Below are positions 8,004 through 17,484 of a stretch of 64,000 nt of DNA, piece by piece. The notes under the pieces are model-generated. The model had not been told where the DNA came from. It was given only the letters and a program-made list of their open reading frames with translations, and ran no database searches. The DNA lies in contig JANWZD010000007.1 in NCBI GenBank assembly GCA_025054935.1, positions 93,513 through 157,512 on the forward strand. Direction: 5' to 3'. The position numbers and the translations under genes were made by a program. The DNA comes from Dehalococcoidia bacterium. Lineage in GTDB: Bacteria > Chloroflexota > Dehalococcoidia > SpSt-223. The stretch's first letter is position 1, and each line of letters begins with the position of its first letter.

Positions 8004-9241
8004 CCCACCTTCGGATCCTTCGCCCTCTCCGGCAGCGTGACTTCGCGCTGCTCGCCTTCGCGTGGACAGTTTCCCTCCTCGGCGATGGGTTCTTTCACGT
8101 CGCGCTTGCGTGGCAGGTGTACCTTCTCGACAACGACCCGGCAGCGCTCGCGCTTGTCGGCTTTGTCCTGTCGGCCTCGATTGTCGCTTCCGCGCTTGTC
8201 GGCGGCCTAGTCGCTGACCGGAGCGATCCGCGCGCAGTGCTGATCGCGGCCGACCTCGTGCGCGGCGCGGCGACCGGCGCGATGGGGCTGCTCTCCGCCG
8301 GCGGTCTGCTCGAGGTGTGGCACATCGCCGTGCTGATGATCCCGATGGGGGTCGGCACGATGCTGTTCAACCCGGCAGCGTTCGCCATCCTGCCGCGCAT
8401 CGTTCCCGCCGACGACTTGCCGCAGGCGAATGCCCTGCGCTCAACCATTCGGCCGATGATGATGACGCTGATCGGTCCTGCGCTCGGCGGGCTCATTGTT
8501 GGGAGCGCAGGACCGGCAGCTGCAATCCTGCTCGACGCTGGCACTTTTTTCATCTCCGCGGGAGCAGTGCTCTGCATGCGAAAGCTCCCCGCCGGGACGA
8601 GGGCGAGGGCGGGCGGGCGCGCCGTGCTGAACGAACTAGTCGGCGGGTTCCGCTATGCTTGGCGGGAGCGCTGGCTGTTCATCGCGCTCGCGAGCGGCAC
8701 CCTGACCCTCGTCTTCTACGACGCCCCCGTCCAAGTGCTGGTGCCGTACCGGGTGAAGAACGATCTCGGCGCGGGGGCAGAAGAGCTCGGGCTCATCTAC
8801 GCAGCGGGCGGCGCTGCGGCGGTTATAACGGGCATCCTCATTGCCCAGAGCGGGCTCCCGGCGCGGCTGGTTACGGCGATGTACTGGTCGTGGGCGTTCA
8901 GCATGCTCTCGCTGGCCGCCTACGGCGGGGCGAGCACCGTCTGGCACGCAGCGCTCGCCAGCGTATTCGCTCAGTCGCTTTTCACATTTGCGATGGTCGC
9001 CTGGTTCACCCTGCTCCAGCGGCGCGTCCCGCAGGAGCTGCTGGGGCGCATTTCCAGCCTTGACTGGCTTTTTTCGACAGCGCTCTCCCCCTTCTCCTAC
9101 CTCTTGACCGCGCCCGCTGCTCAACTGTTCGGCGCCTCCGGAACCCTCATTGGCGCCGGCATGCTCGGTTTCGCGATGACGCTGCTGCTGTGGACGCTGC
9201 CGGCAGCGCGCACCCCAGAACGGTCTGCCGTCCGCGCGTAA
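8000..9241 (+). CDS. MFS transporter (MDR-type), proposed CTG start
   Basis: A 12-TM major facilitator of the drug-exporter type (enterobactin exporter/MFS-3-like). The first ATG-like start in frame (8117 region) would cut off TM1. Reading upstream in the same frame gives a perfect family N-terminus, THLRILRPLRQRDFALLAF followed by SLLGDGFF, which begins at a CTG (8000-8002) overlapping the TGA of the VOC gene by 3 bp. No ATG, GTG or TTG exists between that CTG and 8117, so CTG initiation by coupled translation is the simplest reading; a sequence error is the alternative. The ADRSDPR loop between TM2 and TM3 is the standard MFS signature. Substrate unknown. Confidence 0.85.
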   Translation: MTHLRILRPLRQRDFALLAFAWTVSLLGDGFFHVALAWQVYLLDNDPAALALVGFVLSASIVASALVGGLVADRSDPRAVLIAADLVRGAATGAMGLLSAGGLLEVWHIAVLMIPMGVGTMLFNPAAFAILPRIVPADDLPQANALRSTIRPMMMTLIGPALGGLIVGSAGPAAAILLDAGTFFISAGAVLCMRKLPAGTRARAGGRAVLNELVGGFRYAWRERWLFIALASGTLTLVFYDAPVQVLVPYRVKNDLGAGAEELGLIYAAGGAAAVITGILIAQSGLPARLVTAMYWSWAFSMLSLAAYGGASTVWHAALASVFAQSLFTFAMVAWFTLLQRRVPQELLGRISSLDWLFSTALSPFSYLLTAPAAQLFGASGTLIGAGMLGFAMTLLLWTLPAARTPERSAVRA

Positions 9242-9421
9242 AGGGTGGCGGCGGCATAGGGAAGTAGGCCGGACAGCCGCCGTAAGGCCCGACCGCGGGG
9301 TGGGCATCATGCGGCTGCGCCGGAAAACGAGCGTCGGCAGAAGGAGCACCCCTGCCGCGCCCTTCCGCCGCCCGGGGCGCTTAGAGCAGAGAGGAAGCAC
9401 GGGCGCGCTCGGCGGCGCTGC

Positions 9422-10657
9422 TTATCGACCGTCCTCCCGAGTATGGCGGAGGGCGACGAAGGCCCAGACAGCGCCGGCACCGAGCACAGCGGCGATCAGG
9501 AGGAAGGGCGCGCCGAGCCAGAAGAGCGCGGCCACTGCCGAGCCCGCGAGCGGACCGCTCGCCAGCCCCAAGGAGCCGGCCATCTGGGCGACGCCAATCG
9601 CGCCCGCGCGCCGCTCGGGTCCGCCGATCCGCGCCGCCAGCACGTTGATCAGAGGCAGCGCGCCGCCGACGAACAGCCCCATCACCACGCGGCCGACCCC
9701 GAGTTGCCAGCTGGACGAGGCAAACGCCAGCGGCGCCGAAGCGAGCGCGGCGCCGGCGAGAGCGACGACCAGCACCGTCCGCTGGCCGATCGTGTCGCTG
9801 AGCCGGCCGGAGACAACAGCCGAGACGGTGCTCGCCGCCGCCGCAAGCCCAAAGATCACGCCGACGGTGAACGCGACCGATCCTCCTTCATGGAGCGACT
9901 CGACAAAGAGCGAGAGGACCGACTGAAGCCCGCCATTCGCGAAGTAGACCCCGAACGCGACCGCAACGACCGACAAGAGAGCGGGGGTCGTCAGCAGGAT
10001 CCGAACATCTCCGAGCACTGTCTGTTCCTGACGGCGCGTCGCGACGCGTCCGCTGTGGCGGACAACCAGCAGGACGAGCAGACCGGCCGTGAGCTGACAG
10101 AGCGCCGTGACGAGAAAAGCGAGACGATAGCCGACTGCCTCGGCGAGGATGCCCCCCAGAAGCGGGCCAACACTCGCCCCACCGTAGACCGCCATCTGCA
10201 TCAGTCCGAGCGTCGTCCCCAGCCGCGCCGGCGGCGAGACGGCGGCAGCCAAGGCGACAGCGGGGCCCATATTCCCGCCGACAACCCCTTGGACAATCCG
10301 GAAGGCCAGCAACCAGAGCGCGTTCGGCGCGAACGCCATCAGCGCGACCGCGAGGCCGCCAAGCAGCTGGGCGCGAACCAGCATCAGCTTCGGACCAAAC
10401 TTGTCGCCTAGCGACCCCCAGAACGGCGAGGCCAGCCCGGCGAGGAGCGGCGTGATGCCGAAAATGACGCCGCTCCAGAGCGCCTGCTCTGCGGCAGTCG
10501 GCACGCCCAGCTCCCCCAAATAGAGCGGGAGGAACGGCACGAACATGCTGAACCCAAGGACTGCCACAAACTGCGAGGCAAAGACCGCAGCAAAACTGAC
10601 CCGCCATCCCTCAACCGCTGGCGGCGACGACGAGGAGACCGGCGCGCGCACCCTCAC
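9422..10657 (-). CDS. MFS multidrug-type transporter
   Basis: A 12-TM major facilitator superfamily permease of about 411 residues. The loop 2-3 signature is clear (GSLGDKFGPK), as is the repeated motif in the second half (GRLSDTIGQR). The GTG at 10657 is chosen because it overlaps the TGA of the upstream glycosyltransferase gene as GTGA, the junction used repeatedly in this genome; a TTG at 10672 would add five residues. Such proteins exchange protons for drugs or sugars across the inner membrane. Coupling to a GT39-type glycosyltransferase is unusual and could hint at export of a glycosylated product, which is speculation. Confidence 0.88.
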   Translation of the reverse strand: MRVRAPVSSSSPPAVEGWRVSFAAVFASQFVAVLGFSMFVPFLPLYLGELGVPTAAEQALWSGVIFGITPLLAGLASPFWGSLGDKFGPKLMLVRAQLLGGLAVALMAFAPNALWLLAFRIVQGVVGGNMGPAVALAAAVSPPARLGTTLGLMQMAVYGGASVGPLLGGILAEAVGYRLAFLVTALCQLTAGLLVLLVVRHSGRVATRRQEQTVLGDVRILLTTPALLSVVAVAFGVYFANGGLQSVLSLFVESLHEGGSVAFTVGVIFGLAAAASTVSAVVSGRLSDTIGQRTVLVVALAGAALASAPLAFASSSWQLGVGRVVMGLFVGGALPLINVLAARIGGPERRAGAIGVAQMAGSLGLASGPLAGSAVAALFWLGAPFLLIAAVLGAGAVWAFVALRHTREDGR

Positions 10658-13284
10658 GGCAGCACTCCCCAATGCACAAGGACACTCTCTCCCGTCTCGG
10701 CCGGCAGACGGGGCCCCGCGGGAGGATGGTACAGCCCGACTACGAGCGCGTACTCGCCGGCAATTCCCGCTGGGGCGACAAGCCGATGGCGGTCGATGAT
10801 AATCTCGCCCGGTGCCCAGCCGCGCGTCGGGGCGGTGCCATTGGCGGGGCGGGAGTCGTGTTGTGCCACCGGCCGGCCGTCGGGGCCGACAAGGTGGACA
10901 AAGACTGCAAGATCCTCGTCAAGAGGAGCTGCCGTTTGCCAGAGCAGCTCTACCTCCATCTCGCGCCCGAGCGCACCGGACGGAAGCACCTGGCTCTCCG
11001 GGCCGAACACGGTCGCGCCAATGAGGCGGATAGCGCTGCCGAACCGAACGTTGAGCAGAGTGGCGGGTGTTGGCACATCAGCCGCCGGAGCGCGGCCGAT
11101 CACATTAACCTCACCCAGCCGCGTCGTGCCGAAGGGGCCGGCAACCTCCACTGCGAGGCGGCCGCGCTCGCGGAGGATGACCTCGCGCACCTCGCGGATC
11201 GGCTCATGTAGGCGGCCCTGCGGGGGCCGAGCGCGGCTCGCCGCGCCTCCGATACGGAGGGTGACTTCCGGCATCTCCTCGCTTGCGGGAAGCCAATAGA
11301 GGCTGACCAGCACCGCCTCGCCGACATGATAGGGTCCTTCTCCGAACTCGGCGCCAAGCAGCTGGAGTCCGGGCGCAACCGTGCGGCGGAGAGGCCGACC
11401 GATGGCGAGGGAGTCTGGAGGGAGGGGCGTGCGGGCGGGCTGCACTTCGATCTCCCCGAGGTCGAGCTCCGGCGCCGGGGGAGCGCCGGGGCGGACAGCG
11501 GAGAGGAGCGCAGTGCCGTCAGAAAGCGAGAGCAGTAGCCGATAGCGTCCCGGCGGGGTCGCCGGCAGCACAAGCACTGCGCGCCGGTCGACCGTTGCGG
11601 CGCGCTCCGTCATCACGCGCGTGTCGTGGTGCGCCCACGTCACCCCGCGCGCATCCGCCAAGCGAAGATGCGCCGTCGCTGGACTGGGAGCAGCACCCCA
11701 GACCAGTTCTACCGGCACGGCTCCTTTCCCTGCTTCCACCGGCGCCGGGTCTATCGCGGCGCTGACGAGGAGACGGTCGCCGAAGCGAACGTCCCGCGCC
11801 CGAACGTCCGGCGCCTCGCCCGCTTGGGCAAAGAGGAGCCGATGATCGCCGTACCAGTCGGCTGAAATGAGAAACAACTGCTCGGAGAAAGCGCGCTCGA
11901 GCCGGCTCTCCAGCTGGCGGCCGAGGCGCTGGTAGGCAGGCAGCCAGACCCGCCGGCCGGCTGTCCATGCCGCAAGGTCGCGCTCCATCGCTGCGGGGTC
12001 CGCAGCCCACAGCTCCGCCGGCACGAGCCGCGCCTCCGGAGGCGGCCGTCGGTCGTACAAGCGGAGGTACCCCACTTGCCACGGGTAAACCGCGAGGTAC
12101 AGGTCGGAGGGGTGAGCGAGCCGCTCAATAACGCGGATCATCGGGCGGGGGTCATCCGCAGGGCGCTGAGCGAGCGCGGCCCAAACTCCTGCCGACGAAG
12201 CGGCAAGGAGAAGAGCCGCTGCTGCTCCGCCGAGCACGAAGATGACCGGCCGCGCGCCGAACTGCGGGAGAACGCGCGCTGCGCCGTCTGCGGCGAGCAG
12301 CAGCCAGAGCGGAAGGACGAACAGAAAAAGGCGTTCCCAGCCTGGCGGATTGAACGGATAGCGCAGATTGACGAGATACCCGAGCGCGAGCGGAAGAACG
12401 ACCGCGACCGCAAGCAGCATAGCGACGGGGCGCGCCGGCCGCGCGAGGCTCGCGAGGGCAAGAGCAGCAGCCGTGACGGCAGCGGCCGCTCCGAGCGCTC
12501 CGCCTCCAAACGCCGCCGCGCCGAAGCCTCCGAAGAAGCTGACCGGATCGAGCGGCAGATAACCCTCAACGGCCACTTTTGTCTGGACATAGGCAGCGAG
12601 CTGTGAGCCCGCAGAAGCAGCCCAGAGGGCGAACGGCGCGCCAGCCAGCAGGAGGGCGAGGAGGCGGAGGCGGCGGTGACCGAACAGGGGGAGCGTCAGC
12701 GCATGGGCGAGAAAGAGAAATCCGGCGTAATATTGAGTAAGAAGCGCCGCCGCCATCACGCCGCCGTACAGCGCAACCGACCGTCCCGTCGCAACTCGCC
12801 ACCACTGCCAGGTTGCGAGGAGGGCAAGGAGGGTCACCAAGGCGTACATCCGCACTTCGAATGAGTACGCCACGTGGAGCGGCGACAGCGCGAGGGCAGC
12901 GGCAGCAAGCCAGGCGCTCCGCTGTCCCACCGCTCGGCTCCCGAAAGCGATCACTCCAGCGACGGTGAGGGTGCCGAGGGCGACCGAGTAGAACCGCACC
13001 GACAGCTCGTTCCACCCGACGAGAGCGGTCCACAGCTGAAGCGACCAGTAGTAAAAGGGAGGATGAATGTCGAGCGCGGTCAGCCGCGCCGTCTCGACGG
13101 GGGAACTGCCCGCGAAGTAGATGGTGTAGCCCTCGTCGAACCACAGCGGCCGGTCGATAGTTCCCGCGAGGCGGAGCGCAAAGGCGAGCCCCAGCAGGGC
13201 GAGCGGCACGGCGCGACAGCGCGCGAGGCAAGCCGACTGGGGAAGCGCCAGCGCGGCGGTGGAGAGAGGCGCCGGGCGAGGCAT
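10654..13284 (-). CDS. GT39-type membrane glycosyltransferase with large C-terminal beta domains
   Basis: An 876-residue polytopic protein of the GT-C fold (dolichyl-phosphate-mannose mannosyltransferase / ArnT-like). In the first extracytoplasmic loop the catalytic-type acidic pair appears in WFDEGYTIYF (48-57), followed by DIHPPFYYW (72-80). About ten membrane helices occupy the first ~420 residues. The remaining ~400 residues are soluble and contain at least two or three related beta-sandwich-like modules (each with a VELLW-type strand). It would transfer sugars from a lipid carrier to an acceptor outside the membrane. ATG 13284 is chosen since an upstream in-frame start (13374) would run into the divergent EamA gene. 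Confidence 0.85.
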   Translation of the reverse strand: MPRPAPLSTAALALPQSACLARCRAVPLALLGLAFALRLAGTIDRPLWFDEGYTIYFAGSSPVETARLTALDIHPPFYYWSLQLWTALVGWNELSVRFYSVALGTLTVAGVIAFGSRAVGQRSAWLAAAALALSPLHVAYSFEVRMYALVTLLALLATWQWWRVATGRSVALYGGVMAAALLTQYYAGFLFLAHALTLPLFGHRRLRLLALLLAGAPFALWAASAGSQLAAYVQTKVAVEGYLPLDPVSFFGGFGAAAFGGGALGAAAAVTAAALALASLARPARPVAMLLAVAVVLPLALGYLVNLRYPFNPPGWERLFLFVLPLWLLLAADGAARVLPQFGARPVIFVLGGAAAALLLAASSAGVWAALAQRPADDPRPMIRVIERLAHPSDLYLAVYPWQVGYLRLYDRRPPPEARLVPAELWAADPAAMERDLAAWTAGRRVWLPAYQRLGRQLESRLERAFSEQLFLISADWYGDHRLLFAQAGEAPDVRARDVRFGDRLLVSAAIDPAPVEAGKGAVPVELVWGAAPSPATAHLRLADARGVTWAHHDTRVMTERAATVDRRAVLVLPATPPGRYRLLLSLSDGTALLSAVRPGAPPAPELDLGEIEVQPARTPLPPDSLAIGRPLRRTVAPGLQLLGAEFGEGPYHVGEAVLVSLYWLPASEEMPEVTLRIGGAASRARPPQGRLHEPIREVREVILRERGRLAVEVAGPFGTTRLGEVNVIGRAPAADVPTPATLLNVRFGSAIRLIGATVFGPESQVLPSGALGREMEVELLWQTAAPLDEDLAVFVHLVGPDGRPVAQHDSRPANGTAPTRGWAPGEIIIDRHRLVAPAGIAGEYALVVGLYHPPAGPRLPAETGESVLVHWGVLP

Positions 13285-13307
13285 ATTCCGAAGAGTAGCA
13301 GAGCAGC

Positions 13308-14237
13308 ATGACGAGTGGCGTTCACAAGTACCAATCCGTTCTGCCGGTTGCGGCCCTGATCGCGGTGACCGCAATTTGGGGCAGCACGTTTGTCGCCATT
13401 AAGGGCGGCTTGGATGGAATTGCCCCCTTCGGCTTTCTCGTTCTCCGCTTTGGCCTCGCCGCGCTCTGCCTGCTGCCCTTCTATGGGCGCGACCTCCGCC
13501 GGATGACAGCCGCCGACTGGACCGCCGCCCTTGTCGTGGGGCTGTGGCTCTTCGGCGCCTACGCCCTGCAGATGCTCGGCGTCGAACGGAGCACCGCGAG
13601 CAAGGGAGGGTTCATCACCGGACTGTCCGTTATCTTCGTGCCGATCGGCGTCTGGCTCTGGCAGCATCGCGCGCCGGGATGGCGCTTCGCCTTCGCCGCC
13701 GCTTTGGCCACCCTCGGCCTTGGGCTGCTCACGCTCAAAGGCGATTTGACAGTGGAGACGGGCGACCTCCTCTTGCTCGGCTGCGCCGTCTGCTTCGCAG
13801 GCCATATCATCGCCCTCGGGCACTCCACCCAGCGTCATCCCCTTCCGGTGCTTGTCGTCGGTCAGGTCGGCCTGGTGGCGCTCCTTTCCCTGCCGTTCGC
13901 GCTCGCCTTTGAGCGCGTGCCCATCCCGACGACTCCCGCTGCAGTCTTCGGCGTGGTCTATACCTCGCTCGCTGCAACGGTCTTCGTTCTTGTCGTGCAA
14001 ACGTGGGCACAGCGCACGGTCTCGCCTACCCGCGCCGCGATTATCTTCGCCGCCGAACCTGTGTTCGCGGCGCTCTTCGCTGTGCTGCTGGGCGGAGAGA
14101 CGCTCAGCGCGCTGCAGGTCGTCGGCGGAGCGCTCATCGTGATCGGCATGCTCTTCGCTATCCCTGCCGAGGCGAAGAGCACCGGCGTTGCCGGCCGCCT
14201 CACCCCGCATGCGCGGCCGGCGCCAACGCAGAGCTAG
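13308..14237 (+). CDS. EamA/DMT family transporter
   Basis: A 309-residue inner-membrane protein with ten predicted helices in two EamA repeats, the drug/metabolite transporter superfamily (RhaT/PecM-like). The N-terminal repeat opens with IWGSTFVAIK and the second contains the typical SPTRAAIIFAAEPVFAALF helix, a good family match. Such proteins export amino acids, metabolites or dyes. It is divergent from the GT39 gene with 23 bp between start codons and overlaps the stop of the convergent ParB-like gene by 4 bp. A short Pro/Ala/Arg tail follows the last helix. Substrate unknown. Confidence 0.9.
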   Translation: MTSGVHKYQSVLPVAALIAVTAIWGSTFVAIKGGLDGIAPFGFLVLRFGLAALCLLPFYGRDLRRMTAADWTAALVVGLWLFGAYALQMLGVERSTASKGGFITGLSVIFVPIGVWLWQHRAPGWRFAFAAALATLGLGLLTLKGDLTVETGDLLLLGCAVCFAGHIIALGHSTQRHPLPVLVVGQVGLVALLSLPFALAFERVPIPTTPAAVFGVVYTSLAATVFVLVVQTWAQRTVSPTRAAIIFAAEPVFAALFAVLLGGETLSALQVVGGALIVIGMLFAIPAEAKSTGVAGRLTPHARPAPTQS

Positions 14238-15298
14238 GCAACCGGCTCGGTCTCGTGCCAGCCTCGCTCGGCGAGGAACGCTCCCAGCGCGTCGGCGACC
14301 CACCGCAGCTGGCGGTACGCCAAGCGCAGCCGCGGAGCCGCTTCGGGCTGGCGCGCGGCGGCCTTCGCAAGGTCGCCTTCCTCGAGGGCGCGCGCCAGCC
14401 GGTCGACTTCGTCGCAGAAGGCATCGATCGTCCGGATCCTGCGGAGCCGGCTGCGGTCGGTGGTCTCAAGCGCAGCACCGGCCGGCGACGCATCGAGAAG
14501 GGCGTCGATCTCGTCGCGCGGTTGCTCCTCCCACAGGTCGGCGTCTTCATCGGCCACCACGGCCGATTCGCGCTTCACCCGGTCATCGAGGGCGGGAGGC
14601 GTGCCCGCGCGCTCTTCTTCGAGCGTGACGCTCCCCGCGAGATGGATCGCTTCTTCCGCTGAAAGCCCTTTGTGGCGCGCCATCAGCTGGGCAGCGTCGC
14701 GCAGGCGCGAGGCAGGTAGCTCAAGCTGCACGGCGAGCGTCGCCAGCTCAAGCTGGCGCGCCGGCTCCTGAATGAGCCGCAAATGTTGCGCCTGGCTGAC
14801 CGACAGCTCCTCGTCTTGGATGAGATCGCGTACCCCGGCGGCCAGCTCCCGGAGCGACAGGTAGCGCTGCACTGTCCGCACCGAAAAGCCGACCATCGCC
14901 GCGACCCGCTCGTCGAGTTCGGACTCGCTCAGGGTCGGCGCCCGCTGGGCAAGCCGCCGCCGCAGCTTGGCAAGCCCCTCCGCCTGCTCCATATCGCCAA
15001 GCTGCCGACGCTGGAGATTCTCGATCAGATGGTGAACGAGATAGTCCTCCTCCTCACTGTCGGCCACTTCGACACACGGCACCGCCTCGACGCCAGCCAG
15101 CACGGCAGCCCGCCGGCGGCGATTGCCGTACACCACCCGGTAGCTTGTGCCCACTTGGCGCACCCCGAGCGGCTCAAGCACTCCGAACTCCCGGATCGTC
15201 GAGGCGAGCCCCGCGATATCGCCCTCCTTCTTGCGCACATAGCTGCTATCAACTTGGAGCGTGTTCGGATCGAGCCAAAGGATCTGCCGTTCTCTCAT
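14234..15298 (-). CDS. ParB/Spo0J-like nucleoid protein
   Basis: A 354-residue ParB-family protein. Residues 5-80 form the ParB/Srx nuclease-like CTPase domain with the GNRRRRAA box (58-65) and an ENLQRRQL box (93-100), followed by an HTH region (about 120-190) with VAAMVGFSVRTVQRYLSLREL. The C-terminal 130 residues are acidic with a helical end. ATG 15298 is chosen because homologous proteins start near this point. No parA partner is adjacent, so it could be a chromosomal Spo0J homologue away from the origin or a Noc/KorB-like regulator. A candidate promoter with TACAGT -10 (complement of 15342-15347) lies about 45 bp upstream. Confidence 0.85.
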   Translation of the reverse strand: MRERQILWLDPNTLQVDSSYVRKKEGDIAGLASTIREFGVLEPLGVRQVGTSYRVVYGNRRRRAAVLAGVEAVPCVEVADSEEEDYLVHHLIENLQRRQLGDMEQAEGLAKLRRRLAQRAPTLSESELDERVAAMVGFSVRTVQRYLSLRELAAGVRDLIQDEELSVSQAQHLRLIQEPARQLELATLAVQLELPASRLRDAAQLMARHKGLSAEEAIHLAGSVTLEEERAGTPPALDDRVKRESAVVADEDADLWEEQPRDEIDALLDASPAGAALETTDRSRLRRIRTIDAFCDEVDRLARALEEGDLAKAAARQPEAAPRLRLAYRQLRWVADALGAFLAERGWHETEPVA

Positions 15299-15433
15299 CG
15301 ACACCCGCCTGCTCGGCCAGCTTGGCCGCTTGCTTACGGCCACTGTACGCCACATGCTGCCGAGAAAGAAGCAGTTAGGGCACGCCGGCAGCAGCGCGCG
15401 CGCAAATGTGCTACCGTCAGCAGGGAGGAAACG

Positions 15434-16192
15434 ATGAACCTTGACGGGGCAGTCGCGCTCATCACGGGAGGATCCGGCGGGATCGGTGCCGCGCTTGGAG
15501 AGGAGCTGGCGAAAAAGGGAGCGCGGGTCGTCCTCTTTGCTCGTCGCGCCGAGCGACTGGGTGAGGTCGTTGCGCGCATCGGAAGCGAGCGCGCCCTCGC
15601 TGTTGTCGGCTCGGTTACTGAGGCGGACGACCTCCGGCGCGCGGTGCGGCTTGCGGTCGAGCGGTTCGGCGGGCTCGACATCCTCGTCAACAATGCCGGC
15701 ATCGGCCTCTATGGTCTCATTGAGTCGCTGCCCGCTGACCTCCTCCTTGAGACGTGGAAGACCAACGTCCTCGGCGTGATCCTCGCAATTCAAGCCGCGC
15801 TGCCGGCGCTGCGGAAGTCCGACCGCGCTCTGATCGTCAACATTTCGTCAGTAACCTCTGTTCTGTCCTCTCCCAGCTTAGCCGGCTACGCCATGACAAA
15901 AGCCGCTCTCAACCTCCTGACCGAGACCTTGCGCAAGGAACTGCGCGAAGACGGCATCCGAGTGCTCAATATCTTTCCGGGCTACATCGGCAACGAATTC
16001 GCTGACCACGCCTATATTGTCGACGACTCGCCCGTCGCCCAGCGGCTGCGGGTGACGCGCCCCGCGCGCACCTCAGAAGATGCTGCGCGCGACATCGTCG
16101 CAGCGATAGAAAACGACCTCGAAGACTGGCGCTACGAAGTGGAAGCCGCAAAGCAGACCACCAGCGGCGCGGGAAACGCGGCATCGGACTGA
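15434..16192 (+). CDS. Short-chain dehydrogenase/reductase (SDR)
   Basis: A 252-residue classical SDR. The nucleotide-binding TGGSGGIG (11-18), the NNAG motif (86-89), catalytic Ser139 and the YxxxK pair Tyr152/Lys156 are all present. ATG 15434 has a strong GGGAGGAA ribosome-binding site; frames extending further left are antisense to the ParB-like gene and are not used. SDRs oxidise or reduce alcohols/carbonyls with NAD(P)(H). The Arg-rich context after the first beta strand (FARRAER) favours NADP(H). Substrate cannot be read from the sequence. Codon usage matches the region. Confidence 0.92.
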   Translation: MNLDGAVALITGGSGGIGAALGEELAKKGARVVLFARRAERLGEVVARIGSERALAVVGSVTEADDLRRAVRLAVERFGGLDILVNNAGIGLYGLIESLPADLLLETWKTNVLGVILAIQAALPALRKSDRALIVNISSVTSVLSSPSLAGYAMTKAALNLLTETLRKELREDGIRVLNIFPGYIGNEFADHAYIVDDSPVAQRLRVTRPARTSEDAARDIVAAIENDLEDWRYEVEAAKQTTSGAGNAASD

Positions 16193-16324
16193 CAGGACTG
16201 CGATTCCACGAAACAGGAGCGGCAGATAGTCTCAACAGTCTGCTTAGCTGCAGCTGAGATGAGGACTGCCGCGACGCGGCGCAGTATGGTAGTGTGATCG
16301 CGATCTTACGAGAGGAGCAGCACT

Positions 16325-17023
16325 GTGGCCGTTCTTCGCCAAAAAGCCGTTCATCTCCCGATCAATGGCGCGATGCTCGACGGCACCCTCGTCCACCTCG
16401 ACGATACCGAGAAGCGTCCGGGGGTCGTCTTGATCCAAGAGTGGTGGGGGATCGAGCCGCACGTGCTCGAGCTTGCCCACAAGCTCGCGGCCGCCGGGTT
16501 TGTCGTCTTCGTGCCCGACCACTACCACGGCCGGGTCGCCACCGAGCCGGATGAAGCCGGCAAAGAGATGATGCTGCTGTTTGAGAACATGCAGCGGGCC
16601 ATCAAAGAGATCGGCGCGTCGATCGAGTACCTTCGGGGGCTGGACAACGTCGCCCCGAAGAAAATCGGGGTGATGGGCTTCTGCATGGGCGGGCTGCTGA
16701 CCTACAAGGCCGCAGAGACATTCGGCGACCAAATCGGCGCCGCGGTGCCGGTCTACGGCGTCAACTACCAGCCGACGGTTGAGGAAGTCGCAAAGGTCAG
16801 CGCCCCGATCCTGGCCATCTACGGCGCCCAGGATCCGTTCGTGCCCCGCGAGCAGATCGAGCGGGTTGAGCAAGTGTACAAGCAGGCGGGGAAAGACATC
16901 CGGATTTCGATCTATCCCGCAGGTCACGCCTTCATCAACCCCGACCACGGGAACCTGCATCCAGAGTCGGCGGAAAAGGCGTGGAACGAGGCCGTCAGCT
17001 TCCTTCGCGACAAGCTGCGCTAG
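16325..17023 (+). CDS. Dienelactone hydrolase family protein
   Basis: A 232-residue alpha/beta hydrolase of the dienelactone hydrolase family with a complete triad: Cys120 in GFCMGG, Asp170 in GAQDPF and His201 in AGHAF. DLH-type enzymes open dienelactones in chloroaromatic degradation, and many relatives act on other esters. The start is GTG (16325) behind GAGAGGAGCAG. Length is typical. A stem-loop lies 33 bp after the stop. No chlorocatechol pathway genes are near, so the physiological substrate is uncertain. Confidence 0.93.
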   Translation: MAVLRQKAVHLPINGAMLDGTLVHLDDTEKRPGVVLIQEWWGIEPHVLELAHKLAAAGFVVFVPDHYHGRVATEPDEAGKEMMLLFENMQRAIKEIGASIEYLRGLDNVAPKKIGVMGFCMGGLLTYKAAETFGDQIGAAVPVYGVNYQPTVEEVAKVSAPILAIYGAQDPFVPREQIERVEQVYKQAGKDIRISIYPAGHAFINPDHGNLHPESAEKAWNEAVSFLRDKLR

Positions 17024-17055
17024 TCCCGCACAGCCGCCGCTCCGCCCCTTCGAGA

Positions 17056-17088
17056 GGCGGGGCCCTCAGCGCTGAAGCCGGCCCCGCC
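17056..17088 (+). terminator. GC-rich hairpin after dienelactone hydrolase gene
   Basis: Perfect 9-bp arms (17056-17064 and 17080-17088) surround a 15-base loop that itself contains a short palindrome. It lies about 33 bp after the hydrolase stop. Only a short T run follows, so termination is plausible but not certain; it may be an attenuating or processing element. Confidence 0.45.
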
Positions 17089-17484
17089 CCTTGAGAACCG
17101 CCTGCGGCGCCGCTCCCGCTTGCTCGCACGCCTCCGCGCTCCAGCGCGACGAGACCCGCATCCCCAGGAGCATTCGAAGGCGCGTCCGTGTTCGCAGGCA
17201 CTCCGCCAGCCACGGGAGCATCGTCTCAAAGGGCTGGTGCGACCTCCTTGGAGCGGCGCCGCAGCGTTCGGCAGCCTCTGCGGCTGCTGCGTCTCGTTCT
17301 CCTTGCGACAAGAAGCCGAAAGCACCCGCTTCGCTATCTCCTCGCCGCCGACCCTGCGTCCTCTGCCGCCCTCCTCGGGCAGGCGCGACTGCTTGCAGCG
17401 CCTCCCGCTGCTGCGGCCGACGCAGCCGCGGCGCGCCCTGACCCGGCACGGCGCCTGCCGCTAGAATTCGGCGAGCTTCCTGTC
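17089..17484. other. Intergenic stretch, no assignable gene
   Basis: Between the terminator-like hairpin and the HAD gene. Several open frames exist on both strands because of high GC, but none has a start with a ribosome-binding site or a recognisable domain. A plus-strand frame that runs straight into the HAD frame has Ala/Leu/Arg-rich composition, and could be an N-terminal extension, but the more likely reading is non-coding leader. A CTGACC/TAGAAT pair (17438-17467) looks like a promoter. Confidence 0.4.
17438..17467 (+). promoter_or_regulatory. Candidate promoter of HAD phosphatase gene
   Basis: A CTGACC -35-like hexamer (17438-17443) and a TAGAAT -10-like hexamer (17462-17467) are 18 bp apart. 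Expected transcription start is close to the GTG at 17485, giving a very short leader. No clear ribosome-binding site precedes the GTG. Confidence 0.35.

Noticed and set aside
14783..15433. N-terminal extension of the SDR gene
   Set aside because: Antisense to the ParB-like gene; the SDR start at 15434 has a strong ribosome-binding site.
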